Source: Marmoricola sp. OAE513 (GTDB taxonomy: Bacteria > Actinomycetota > Actinomycetes > Propionibacteriales > Nocardioidaceae). Taken from it: DNA of 64,000 nt. Of this stretch, positions 35,903 through 44,270 are shown piece after piece. The notes beneath the pieces were generated by a model that worked only from the letters and a program-made list of their open reading frames with translations, did no database searches and was not told where the DNA came from. The stretch's first letter is position 1. The number at the start of each line of letters is the position of its first letter. The stretch lies in the NCBI RefSeq assembly GCF_040546585.1, contig NZ_JBEPOC010000001.1, positions 2,604,001-2,668,000 of the forward strand, written 5' to 3'. The position numbers and the translations under genes were made by a program.

Positions 35903-37464
35903 CTGCCGCCGGCCGGGAGCTCCTCGAGCAGCACGTCCGGCTTCTCGCGGGCCGCGTTGTTGGCCCGCCACTTGTCGGCGAACAGCGCCAGGTAGGTGCC
36001 GTCCGAGCGCTGCAGCACCTCGGAGCCGCGGATGCCCGCGAGCTCCTTGGCGCCTTCGGCGTCGGTACGTCGTGCGACGCCGTAGTCGAGCCGGGACAGC
36101 CGGATCGGGGAGTTGAACTCGTTGGCCATCCGCTCCTCGACGACCTCGAACTGGAGCGGCCCGACGGCTGCGAGCACGGGGCTCTGGTCGCCGCGCAGGT
36201 CCGAGCGCAGCACCTGCACGACGCCCTCCTGGTCCAGCTGCTCGATGCCCTTGCGGAACTGCTTGAACCGGCCGATGTCCTTGGCGCTCACGGTCATGAA
36301 GTGCTCGGGGGCGAAGCTTGGGACCGGCGGGTAGTCGATCCGCTCGCCCTCGTAGATGGTGTCGCCGACGCGCAAGGCCTGGGCGTTGACCAGCCCGATG
36401 ATGTCGCCGGGGGCGGCGGTCTCGACCGAGGTGGTCTCGCGCCCGAACATCGACTGCGCGAACTTCGTCGCGAACGGCCGGCCGGTCGCCGCGTGCGTGA
36501 CGACCATGCCGCGCTCGAAGACACCGGAGACGACCCGGGCGTAGGCGAGCCGGTCGCGGTGCGAGCTGTTCATGCCGGACTGCACCTTGAAGACGAAGGC
36601 GCTGAACGCGTCGTCCGGGTGGCGGACCGAGCCGTCGACGCCCTCGGTCGCACTCGGTCCTGGCGCGAGCTCGAGCAGCAGGTCGAGCAGCTGGGCGACG
36701 CCGAAGTTCTGCAACGCGGAGGCGAACATGACCGGGGTGGTCTCGCCGGCCAGGAACTTCTCCTGGTCGTGGTCGGCCTCGTCGAGGGTGAGCAGCTCGT
36801 GCTCCTCGACCGCGTCCGACCACACGGCGCGGTCGGACTCCTCCACCTCGGTGGCCGACATCCTGCGCTCGGGAGCGCGGGTCGCGCCGCCGGCGGTGCG
36901 GGTGTACTTCACGAACTCACCCGTACGCCGGTCCAGCACCCCGCGGAAGTCGCCGGCCTCGCCGACCGGCCAGGTCAGCGGCGTCGGGCGCAGCTTGATC
37001 TGCTCCTGGATCTCGTCCATGAGCGCCAGCGGCGACAGTCCCGGGCGGTCCCACTTGTTGATCACGGTGATCACCGGGATACCGCGCAGCGCACACACCC
37101 GGAAGAGCTTGAGGGTCTGCGGCTCGAGCCCCTTACCGGCGTCGACCAGCATCACCGCCGAGTCGACCGCGGACAGCACCCGGTAGGTGTCCTCGGAGAA
37201 GTCGCTGTGGCCGGGGGTGTCGACGAGGTTCACGACGTGGTCGCCGTACACGAACTGCAGTGCCGCGGAGGTGATCGAGATGCCGCGGGCCTTCTCCATC
37301 GCCATCCAGTCCGAGACCGTCGCGCGTCGGTCGCCCTTGCCGTGCACGGCGCCGGCCTCGGTGATCACCCGGGCGTGCAGCGCGAGCGCCTCGGTCAGCG
37401 TGGACTTGCCCGCGTCGGGGTGGCTGATGACGGCGAAGGTGCGGCGAGGGCGGTTGTCGGACAC
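35899..37464 (-). CDS. prfC: Peptide chain release factor 3
   Basis: 521 residues. Translational GTPase that recycles RF1/RF2 from the ribosome. G1 SHPDAGKST, G2-region KGDRRATVSDWM then ARGISITSAA, G3 DTPGHSD, G4 NKWDRPG. Domain II carries FVFKVQSGMNSSHRDRLAY and the C-terminal domain ends LALFADKWRANNAA, the RF3 pattern rather than EF-G. Convergent with the response-regulator gene, with a 4-base stop overlap. Confidence 0.95.
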   Translation of the reverse strand: MSDNRPRRTFAVISHPDAGKSTLTEALALHARVITEAGAVHGKGDRRATVSDWMAMEKARGISITSAALQFVYGDHVVNLVDTPGHSDFSEDTYRVLSAVDSAVMLVDAGKGLEPQTLKLFRVCALRGIPVITVINKWDRPGLSPLALMDEIQEQIKLRPTPLTWPVGEAGDFRGVLDRRTGEFVKYTRTAGGATRAPERRMSATEVEESDRAVWSDAVEEHELLTLDEADHDQEKFLAGETTPVMFASALQNFGVAQLLDLLLELAPGPSATEGVDGSVRHPDDAFSAFVFKVQSGMNSSHRDRLAYARVVSGVFERGMVVTHAATGRPFATKFAQSMFGRETTSVETAAPGDIIGLVNAQALRVGDTIYEGERIDYPPVPSFAPEHFMTVSAKDIGRFKQFRKGIEQLDQEGVVQVLRSDLRGDQSPVLAAVGPLQFEVVEERMANEFNSPIRLSRLDYGVARRTDAEGAKELAGIRGSEVLQRSDGTYLALFADKWRANNAAREKPDVLLEELPAGGS

Positions 37465-37473
37465 CGGACGAAT

Positions 37474-38109
37474 TTACCGGGTGTGCGCGCGTCTCCTGAC
37501 ATGGACGTTGATCAGGACGCTGCTGATCGCGGCCCACACGCACCACAGGGACACGAGCGCCGACTGCGCCAGCCACATCAGCAGCACGACGACGACCAGG
37601 TTGGCAGCACCGAAGACCCGCAGGGGCGGGCTGTTCGCGAGCAGGCCGGGAGCACACGTCGCGACGACGTACAGGCCCAAGGTGAACGGCAGCCACGGTG
37701 TCCCGACGTGGTAGTCGATGTGGTGGCCCTTGATGCCGGCATGCATCGTCCCGAACAGCAGGGTGAGGAACAGGATGGTCGCGGACACCACGCCCGCTGC
37801 GACGAGCAGGCGCGCGAGGGGCCTCGACGAGATCGCGTCCGCGCGGACGAACGCGACCGGGACCAGCACGGGGACGATGCAGAGCGCGATCAGCGCGTAG
37901 ATCCACGCGGCCGGCCGACCGACGCAGTCGGAGACCTCGCCGCGCAGGTTCCACCAGACGAGGGTCTCGATCAGCTGGTGCACGCCGAAGACCAGCGGCA
38001 GGGCCGCCAGCGGCAGCAGCTCGCGGCGCGACGTGCGGCGCAGGGTGTCCACGCCGATCGCCGTGACGACGACACCGGCGACGAGGTCGGCCTCGGGGGC
38101 GAAGCACAC
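37474..38109 (-). CDS. DUF6629-like integral membrane protein
   Basis: 211 residues with about seven hydrophobic helices. It begins MCFAPEADLVAGVVVTAIG, and a HQLIETLVWW stretch in helix 2 resembles small multi-pass proteins annotated DUF6629. Function unknown. It lies 14 bases downstream of the exonuclease gene and 9 bases upstream of prfC on the same strand, so it could be co-transcribed with both. Confidence 0.75.
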   Translation of the reverse strand: MCFAPEADLVAGVVVTAIGVDTLRRTSRRELLPLAALPLVFGVHQLIETLVWWNLRGEVSDCVGRPAAWIYALIALCIVPVLVPVAFVRADAISSRPLARLLVAAGVVSATILFLTLLFGTMHAGIKGHHIDYHVGTPWLPFTLGLYVVATCAPGLLANSPPLRVFGAANLVVVVLLMWLAQSALVSLWCVWAAISSVLINVHVRRRAHTR

Positions 38110-38123
38110 GGTCGGCTCCTGGC

Positions 38124-39125
38124 CTACCGGCTCGTGGCCGAGGCGGGGTCGGTGCTGAGCACGCGGACGGCGAGCGTCGTGGTCGCGTGGTCGTCGAGGA
38201 AACCCACGACGCGGCTGACCCGGTCGGGATCCAGCGGCAGCAGCCCGCGGCTGCCCGGGACGTCCGGGGTCAGTCCGAGCTCGAGGTCGTGCCGTCCCGA
38301 CATGATCCGGACGTTGAAGTCGAACCGCTCCTTGGCGCCCGGCGCCGAGAGCCGCCGCACGACGGTCGCGCCCATCCGCCGCCTGCCGGTCTCCTCGGCC
38401 CAGGCGTCCAGGGTCGCGGCGAGGACGCGGCCCTCGTTCTGCTCGATGTCGGCCCAGACGGCCCGCATCGAGCCGACCTGGGCGAGCAGGGTGGCCGCGG
38501 TCTTCTCGCCGATACCGCTGACACCCGGGAGGTTGTCGCTGGCGTCTCCGCGCAGTGCGGCGTACTCGAGGTAGTGCTCGGCGGCGACGCCGTACATCGC
38601 GAACAGGCGCTTCGGGGTGAGCAGCGGGGATCCGTTGATGCCGCCGTCGATGAGACGGAGGACCTGGGTGTGCTCACTGATGTGCGCGAACGCGTCCCGG
38701 TCGGAGGTGATGATGACGCAGCTCCAGCCGTTCGCCTCGGCCCAGGTCGCGCCGGAGGCGTTGACGTCGTCGGCCTCGAGTCCCGGCGGGGTGAGGGTCA
38801 GCAGACCCAGAGCGTCGAGAAGCGCTCCGGCGCGGTCGAGCTGGTCGACGAGCGCTGCGTCCTTCTCGGCCCGGCCCGCCTTGTAGTCGGGGTAGAGGGC
38901 GGCGCGCTCGGAGTAGGTCCGGTCGTCGAGCCCGAAGAGCACCGCGTCCGGGGCGAAGGAGTCGATGGCCTCGATGATCTGGCGCAGCATGCCGCGCAGA
39001 GCCCACGCCGGTCGTCCCGAACGGTCCGTGACCTGGGTGTAGGCACGCGCGTGGTGGTTGCGGTGCAGCAGCGACGGGGCGTCGACGACGAGCAGGAGCT
39101 TGCGGGGGCGGTCAGGCACGGACAT
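38124..39125 (-). CDS. 5'-3' exonuclease (PolA N-terminal/FEN-like)
   Basis: 333 residues from ATG at 39125. Stand-alone version of the 5' nuclease domain of DNA polymerase I: LLLVVDAPSLLHRNHHA, FGLDDRTYSERAALYPDYKAGR, LEADDVNAS (metal-binding acids), TSDRDAFAHI, and the H3TH motif LRGDASDNLPGVSGIGEKTA. Would remove flaps or RNA primers in replication and repair. Starts 10 bases after the upstream unknown gene. Confidence 0.9.
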   Translation of the reverse strand: MSVPDRPRKLLLVVDAPSLLHRNHHARAYTQVTDRSGRPAWALRGMLRQIIEAIDSFAPDAVLFGLDDRTYSERAALYPDYKAGRAEKDAALVDQLDRAGALLDALGLLTLTPPGLEADDVNASGATWAEANGWSCVIITSDRDAFAHISEHTQVLRLIDGGINGSPLLTPKRLFAMYGVAAEHYLEYAALRGDASDNLPGVSGIGEKTAATLLAQVGSMRAVWADIEQNEGRVLAATLDAWAEETGRRRMGATVVRRLSAPGAKERFDFNVRIMSGRHDLELGLTPDVPGSRGLLPLDPDRVSRVVGFLDDHATTTLAVRVLSTDPASATSR

Positions 39126-39135
39126 CACGCGAGCA

Positions 39136-40080
39136 TCAGGCCGGGAGCAGGGTGGCCCAGGCGGGCCGCCAGACGGCACTGCGCTGCTGCATCTCCCAGG
39201 TCAGCGCACGCAGGGTGGGGCCCTTGCCGGTGTACCAGGCGGGCAGGCTGTCGAACGCGCGGGCGATCGTGATCCGGCCGGACGCGGCCCGCACCTGGGC
39301 GGCGATCCACGCGCCGGACTCCTCGCCGGCCTCGGCGAGGTGCAGCTCCCGCAGGATGTTCGAGAGGCTGACCTGGAGGGCTTCGGGGAGCCAGGGCGCG
39401 TCGCCGAGGGGGACCAGCTCGCCCTGGTCGACGAGGACGGTGTACTCGAAGCTGATGCCCGGCTCGCTGACCCGGTGCCAGCGCGCGAGCAGGGTGGGAC
39501 GCTCGGGGAGACCGCGGTCGCGCTCGTGTGCCTCGCGCATCTGCCGGTGGATCTGGCTCTTGAGCCGCTTGCGGATCGCCCCCTGAGCAGCCACGTGGGC
39601 GACGCCGTGCGCGCGGACGAGCAGCTCGTCGGTGGCGGTGCCGCCGCGCGCCGCTGCCACCAGGTGCGGGTCGCCGCGCAGCAGCGGGGCGAGCAGGTCG
39701 ACGACACCGCTGAACATGCCGGTCGTGCTGGTGTCCCAGCCGTCGCGCGAGTACCACGCCAGGAAGCCGGGCTTCACCGTCCGGATCGAGCGCCACACGG
39801 CGTTCGAGCTGGCCCAGTCCGGAGCACCCTCGAGCGGGTCGAGGTGGGTGCTGATCGCGTCCCGGGTCGACCCCGCCGCAGCGCCCCAGATGACCGCCCG
39901 GCCGCCGCCGATCCGCTGCATCCGCGCCCAGGAGCCGCCGTACTCGTAGGACAGCACGTGCTCCTCGGTGTCGAGGCTCGCGACGGCTCCCTCGGGCAGG
40001 CGGTCGCCCGCTGCGAGCACTGCCCAGGACCACCAGAGGTCGTCGGCAGACGCGAGGTCGTCTGCTTCCATGGGCGTCAT
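39136..40080 (-). CDS. Conserved hypothetical protein, 314 residues
   Basis: Starts at ATG 40080 (MTPMEADD); the open frame runs further upstream but through sequence belonging to the next gene. Soluble, no signal peptide. Noticeable segments: a Trp-rich start DDLWWSWAVLAAG, YEYGGSWARMQRIGGGRAVIWG, WDTSTTGMFSGVVDLLAPLL, and the C-terminal LPAWYTGKGPTLRALTWEMQ. I recognise no catalytic motif or family. It is tightly spaced before the 5'-3' exonuclease gene. Confidence 0.7.
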   Translation of the reverse strand: MTPMEADDLASADDLWWSWAVLAAGDRLPEGAVASLDTEEHVLSYEYGGSWARMQRIGGGRAVIWGAAAGSTRDAISTHLDPLEGAPDWASSNAVWRSIRTVKPGFLAWYSRDGWDTSTTGMFSGVVDLLAPLLRGDPHLVAAARGGTATDELLVRAHGVAHVAAQGAIRKRLKSQIHRQMREAHERDRGLPERPTLLARWHRVSEPGISFEYTVLVDQGELVPLGDAPWLPEALQVSLSNILRELHLAEAGEESGAWIAAQVRAASGRITIARAFDSLPAWYTGKGPTLRALTWEMQQRSAVWRPAWATLLPA

Positions 40081-40126
40081 TGTGCCGTGTACGCCGTCCG
40101 GCGCCGTGGACGTGCCGCGGAGCGGG

Positions 40127-41209
40127 CTAGCGGACCGCTCGCAGCCGCGGGTGCCGGGCCAAGGCCTTGAAGGACAGCAAAGCGGGTCCGTCGCCAGGGT
40201 CGGTGACCCGCCACTGGTTCGGCAGCGGGTGGTCGTCACCGTCGACGTGGAAGTAGAGCAGCGCCTTGACGTTGCTGAACCGGTCCTTGTCCAGGTCGGT
40301 GCGCAGCGCGTCGAGCCAGGTGCTCTGCGCGGTCCGATCTGCCGGTACGTCGACCCCGCTGTCGAGCCGGTGGACCCCGGTCTCGGAGACCATCAGCGGC
40401 TTGCGGTGCTTCACGGCGAACGCGCTGGCGTCGGCGAAGAGCTTGTAGAAGGTCCGGTAGTCAGGCGTGCGGGCGTAACCGTCGACGCCGATCCAGTCGA
40501 CGTAGGTGTCGCCCGGGTAGAACGCCGCGGCCCGGCCGTTGCCGAAGGCCTGCCAGGTGGGGCACCAGACGAACGCGACGTTGGTCGCTCCGACCGCGCG
40601 GAACCGCTTGACCACGTGCCGCCAGGCAGCCTTGTGCGTCCGTACGCCGACGGGGCCGGCGTAGCGGGTGTCGAACTCCCAGGTGAAGCGCAGGAACACC
40701 GGCGTCCTCAAGTCGCGCAGCGCCTTGGCCTGTCCGTTGATCGCCGCGTCGCGCTTCCCGGCCGCGATCTCGCGGAGCCGGGCCAGCGCCGCCGCGTCGT
40801 GGTCGGCGATGCCGGGCTTCTCACCACCGGCCCACGACAGCATCGGGATCCGTCCGGCAGCCTTGTCCTTGAGCATCCGGGCCTTCAGCGGACCCCAGGG
40901 GGCCTCGGGCGGCTGGCGGAAGCTGTGGTTGATGGACACCCGGCGCCCGATCCGGTTCTCCAGAGGCTCGGGCTCCGAGAGACCGGGGACGCGCCGGGCG
41001 TCGTACAGGCCGAGGTAGGCGAGGCTGTGCGCAGTCCCGGCGGCATCGCGGTAGGTGCCGGGGACCTTGGGCTTGCCGACCTTCTTCTTCCGCTTCTTCC
41101 TGGCGGGAGCGGCGGACGCGGTCCCGAGGTCCGCGAGCCCCAGACCGGAGGCGATCGCGCCGCCTGCGCCCAGGCGCAGGAGGTTCCGTCGGTCCAGGCC
41201 CTCAGTCAT
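40127..41209 (-). CDS. Tat-exported GH26-like glycoside hydrolase
   Basis: 360 residues. The signal peptide is twin-arginine type: DRRNLLRLGAGGAIASGLG, then a cut near ASAAPA. After a Lys-rich linker (RKKRKKKVGK) comes a TIM-barrel resembling family 26 beta-mannanases: FLRFTWEFD carries the likely acid/base Glu, VDWIGVDGYA follows, and MVSETG the nucleophile Glu. Folded before export and released or held at the surface through the basic linker. Substrate could be mannan or another beta-glycan; the family call rests on the two Glu motifs and could be a GH26 relative. Confidence 0.82.
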   Translation of the reverse strand: MTEGLDRRNLLRLGAGGAIASGLGLADLGTASAAPARKKRKKKVGKPKVPGTYRDAAGTAHSLAYLGLYDARRVPGLSEPEPLENRIGRRVSINHSFRQPPEAPWGPLKARMLKDKAAGRIPMLSWAGGEKPGIADHDAAALARLREIAAGKRDAAINGQAKALRDLRTPVFLRFTWEFDTRYAGPVGVRTHKAAWRHVVKRFRAVGATNVAFVWCPTWQAFGNGRAAAFYPGDTYVDWIGVDGYARTPDYRTFYKLFADASAFAVKHRKPLMVSETGVHRLDSGVDVPADRTAQSTWLDALRTDLDKDRFSNVKALLYFHVDGDDHPLPNQWRVTDPGDGPALLSFKALARHPRLRAVR

Positions 41210-41257
41210 CGCGCCGGATGCTAGGGCAACGAGATGAACTCCGGGTGGTGCCGAGGG

Positions 41258-42763
41258 TTACTCGGCCTCGGCGGCCAGCGAGGTGTCGACCAGCCACTCC
41301 ACCGGCGCCTTGTCGTCGGTGTAGACCCTCCCGCCCTTCAGGCCGGGCGCGAGCCGGTCGGCGCTGTCCTCGAGCACGTCCGCCAGGTCGTCGGGCAGTC
41401 TCGTGGCCGCCTGCCGGAGCCGTCCTGCCGGGTCGCCGCCGGAGGTGCCGAGCAGGACCGTGCTGGTGTCGTTGACCGGGTCGCGCCAGGCGTTCTGAGG
41501 ACCGAAGGCGGTGGCCATCGTCGCGGTGAGCACCTTCTCCAGTGCGTCGGAGTCGGCCGGGTGGCCGACGTTCACGATCACGACCCCGCCCGGGTCGAGG
41601 CGCTTGCGGACCAGGTCGAAGAACTCCTCGGTCGCGAGGTAGAAGGGGATGTACGGCTGCCGGTACGCGTCGATCATGATCACGTCGAACGTCCGCGAGG
41701 TCGCCTGCAGCCACGGACGTGCGTCGGCGGTGTGGGTGTGCAGGTCGGGGCCGGTCATGTCGAACTGCTCCTTGCCGACCTTCGTCAGCTCGCCGTCGAT
41801 CTCGACGGCGTCAATGCGCGTGCCCGGGAAGAAGTGGCCGATCGCGCGCGCGGTCGTGCCCGCGGCGTTGCCGAGGATCGCCACCGAGCCCGGTGGCTCG
41901 CCGCCACCTGCCGTCGAGAGCGCCAGCATCTCGTCCCAGTAGCCGCCGACCAGCCAGGTGTCCCGGGTGTAGACCGAGTGCACGGCGTGGCCCTCGTTGA
42001 GCTCGAGCGACCGCTGCCCGTCCGGATCGAGGATCACCCGTGCGTACTGGTACTCGGTCTCCTTCTCCCAGACCACCTTGTCGCCGGACTCAGCGCTCTT
42101 CAGGGTGCCGGTCGGCAGTGCCATCAGGACGAGGATCACCCCCGGTACGCCGAGCGCCGGGAGCCGGCCACGGGTCAGGTGCGGCAGCGCGGCGAGCGCC
42201 ATCGCGGCGGCGAAGATCAGGAACGTGCGCCGCGTCCCGACCACCGGGATGAGCAGCAGCGAGGACAGGAACGTGCCGGTCAGCGAGCCCACGGTGGCGA
42301 TCGCGGAGAGCCGACCCGCGGTCCGACCGGCGTCGGCCACCGAGTCGACCGAGAGCCGGACGGCGAACGGGGAGACCATCCCGAGCAGCAGCAGCGGTAC
42401 GGCGAGCAGCACGCCGACGCCGACCAGCGAACCGAGGAACGTCGCGGCGCTGAGCTGGTCGACAGCCTTCACGGCCTGGCGCAGGAACGGACCGCTGATG
42501 AACGGGACGATCGCGAGCAGCGCGGAGGCGACCAGCACGATCCGGGCCAGCGCGGCCGGCCGCGGGTCCCGGTCGGCGAACCGGCCGCCCAGCGCGTAGC
42601 CGATCGAGAGCGCGACCAGCACGATCGCGATGGTGTTGGCCCAGACGATCGTGCTCGCGCCGAACCACGGGGCGAGCAGGCGGGCTGCGGCGATCTCGGC
42701 GCCGAGGGTGCCGGCTCCGACGGCGAAGACGAGGAGCTCGAGGGAGCGGGATCGTGTGGCCAC
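41258..42763 (-). CDS. Membrane-fused spermidine synthase-like protein
   Basis: 501 residues. N-terminal half has about seven to eight membrane helices of the MFS-like type often fused to SpeE (AVGAGTLGAEIAAARLLAPWFG). C-terminal half is a SAM/decarboxylated-SAM methyltransferase-fold domain: SVAILGNAAGTTARAI in the glycine loop position (a relaxed GGGDG), VEIDGEL, and MIDAYRQPYIPFYLATEEFF. Whether it makes polyamine is uncertain: no SAM decarboxylase or other polyamine gene is near and the loop is degenerate. Confidence 0.82.
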   Translation of the reverse strand: MATRSRSLELLVFAVGAGTLGAEIAAARLLAPWFGASTIVWANTIAIVLVALSIGYALGGRFADRDPRPAALARIVLVASALLAIVPFISGPFLRQAVKAVDQLSAATFLGSLVGVGVLLAVPLLLLGMVSPFAVRLSVDSVADAGRTAGRLSAIATVGSLTGTFLSSLLLIPVVGTRRTFLIFAAAMALAALPHLTRGRLPALGVPGVILVLMALPTGTLKSAESGDKVVWEKETEYQYARVILDPDGQRSLELNEGHAVHSVYTRDTWLVGGYWDEMLALSTAGGGEPPGSVAILGNAAGTTARAIGHFFPGTRIDAVEIDGELTKVGKEQFDMTGPDLHTHTADARPWLQATSRTFDVIMIDAYRQPYIPFYLATEEFFDLVRKRLDPGGVVIVNVGHPADSDALEKVLTATMATAFGPQNAWRDPVNDTSTVLLGTSGGDPAGRLRQAATRLPDDLADVLEDSADRLAPGLKGGRVYTDDKAPVEWLVDTSLAAEAE

Positions 42764-42886
42764 GCGCCGACCCTAGCGAGGTGGTGGGTACCGCTCGCGC
42801 TGTCCGGCGATAGCGCGTGATGGCGACGACCTCCCGAGCGTCCTTCTCCGACGGGCACCCGGCCCGCAGAAGATCGGAGAACACGC

Positions 42887-43111
42887 GTGGCGACGACGAA
42901 GACCAAGCTGCACCCGGTCCGGGCGGTGCTCTGGGTGACCCTGGTGCTCGGACCCCTGGCCCTGGGGGCACGGCTGCTGGTGGGCCATGACGGCGTACGA
43001 CGCGGCGAGCTGCTGGTGACCGGCTCGCTGGCGGTCGCCTACGCGGGCTTCTGCATCGTGGCGCTCGCGCTGACCGCCGAGGAGTCGGTCGAGGACTCCG
43101 ACGCCGACTGA
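42887..43111 (+). CDS. Small two-helix membrane protein
   Basis: 74 residues, GTG start at 42887. Basic N terminus, two helices (VRAVLWVTLVLGPLALGARLL and the region around residue 50), and a short acidic tail EESVEDSDAD. No family recognised. Its last 73 bases overlap the HNH gene on the other strand tail to tail, so at least one of the two ends is unusual. Coding is supported mainly by G/C third-position bias and clean membrane topology. Confidence 0.55.
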   Translation: MATTKTKLHPVRAVLWVTLVLGPLALGARLLVGHDGVRRGELLVTGSLAVAYAGFCIVALALTAEESVEDSDAD

Positions 43112-43464
43112 GCCCCGGCCGCGAACCGGGTGGCGAGCTCGGCCTGGATCTCGACGTGCCGCTGCAGGAATGCGCGCTCGTCGAGGCGCTTGCGGCGGAG
43201 CCACCCGGTGACCTCGTCGTTGCACTTGCTGGCGTTGCAGGAGCCGCACGCCGGGGCGATGTTGTCGAGGGTGTAGCGGCCGCCGCGCGAGATGGCCTGG
43301 ACGCAGTCACGCTGGAGCGGCTTGTCCGTCGCGCCGCAGTAGGCGCACCCGCCCCACAGGTCCTGGAGCGCCGCCCACTGCTCGGAGCTGAGGTCGTGCT
43401 CGACCTGGTCCATCCGACGCTTGCGGCGCTTGGCGTACCGCGCCTTGCGGCTCGTCGTGGGCAT
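43039..43464 (-). CDS. HNH-type endonuclease-like protein
   Basis: 141 residues from ATG at 43464. A basic N terminus (RKARYAKRRKRRMDQV) is followed by a zinc-bearing HNH fold: CAYCG, then the catalytic region RDCVQAISRGG, NIAPACGSCNASK. Most HNH proteins have DH where this one has DC, so the first catalytic His is replaced by Cys or shifted; cleavage ability is uncertain. The C-terminal tail (SASESSTDSSAVSASAT) lies in the stretch overlapped by the opposite-strand small gene and looks unstructured. It follows nei2 by 29 bases. Confidence 0.78.
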   Translation of the reverse strand: MPTTSRKARYAKRRKRRMDQVEHDLSSEQWAALQDLWGGCAYCGATDKPLQRDCVQAISRGGRYTLDNIAPACGSCNASKCNDEVTGWLRRKRLDERAFLQRHVEIQAELATRFAAGAQSASESSTDSSAVSASATMQKPA

Positions 43465-43493
43465 GCGGCTCAGCGTAGGGGCGAGGGGCACCG

Positions 43494-44270
43494 TCAGCGG
43501 GGAGGCTGGCAGTACGGGCACCACCAGACGGTGCGCTCCTGGCCCTCGGGTCCGAGCTCGTCGATGAGCACCGTCGTGCCGCAGCGCAGGCACGGGCCCT
43601 TGCGGCCGTAGACCCAGAGTCGTCGGCCCGGGCGACGGTCGCCGGTGGTGACCCGGCTCGCCTTGTCGCGGTGGATGTCGAGCAACCGGGCCGCGAGGGT
43701 GACCATCCGCGGCAGGTTCGGTACGGCCGAGACGGGGGTGCGCGGAGCGACGCCGGAGAGGAAGCAGATCTCGGCGCGGTAGACGTTGCCGATGCCGGCG
43801 AGGTTGCGCTGGTCGAGGAGCGCCTCGCCGATCGGCACGTGCGGGAGACGCATCAGCCGCTCGACCGCGACCTCGGGGTCCCAGTCGGCGCCGAGGAGGT
43901 CGGGACCGAGGTGGCCGACGAGGCTGTGCTCCTCCGCGGTCGGGACCACGTCCAGCAGGACGGCGTACCCGACGGCCTGGTGCTGCTCGGTGCGCAGCAG
44001 TGCGCGGATGTCGAACTCGGGCCGACGGAACTTCTCGCCGGGCTTCTGCAGGTCCCAGCGGCCCTCCATCTTCAGGTGCGAGTGGATGGTCACGTCGCCG
44101 GACAGGCGCAGCAGCAGGTGCTTGCCGCGGCTCGCGGACTCGACCACGGTCCGCCCGGACAGGTCGACGGTCGCCAGGCTGGGGATCCTGAAGTCCGTGC
44201 TGGTCAGCTCCTGGCCGACGAGCGGGTCGAGCCGCCGCGCGGTGTGGAAGACGGTGTCGCCCTCAGGCAC
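43494..44270 (-). CDS. nei2: Formamidopyrimidine/endonuclease VIII-type DNA glycosylase (Nei2)
   Basis: 258 residues. Starts MPEGDTVF with the Schiff-base Pro and catalytic Glu. Also IHSHLKMEGRW, NLAGIGNVYRAEI (helix-two-turn-helix) and a C-terminal zinc finger CLRCG...CPYC. Removes oxidised bases and nicks the abasic site. The start lies 8 bases inside the end of lhr, so the two are translated together; the lhr-nei2 pair is a known mycobacterial arrangement. Confidence 0.93.
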   Translation of the reverse strand: MPEGDTVFHTARRLDPLVGQELTSTDFRIPSLATVDLSGRTVVESASRGKHLLLRLSGDVTIHSHLKMEGRWDLQKPGEKFRRPEFDIRALLRTEQHQAVGYAVLLDVVPTAEEHSLVGHLGPDLLGADWDPEVAVERLMRLPHVPIGEALLDQRNLAGIGNVYRAEICFLSGVAPRTPVSAVPNLPRMVTLAARLLDIHRDKASRVTTGDRRPGRRLWVYGRKGPCLRCGTTVLIDELGPEGQERTVWWCPYCQPPR

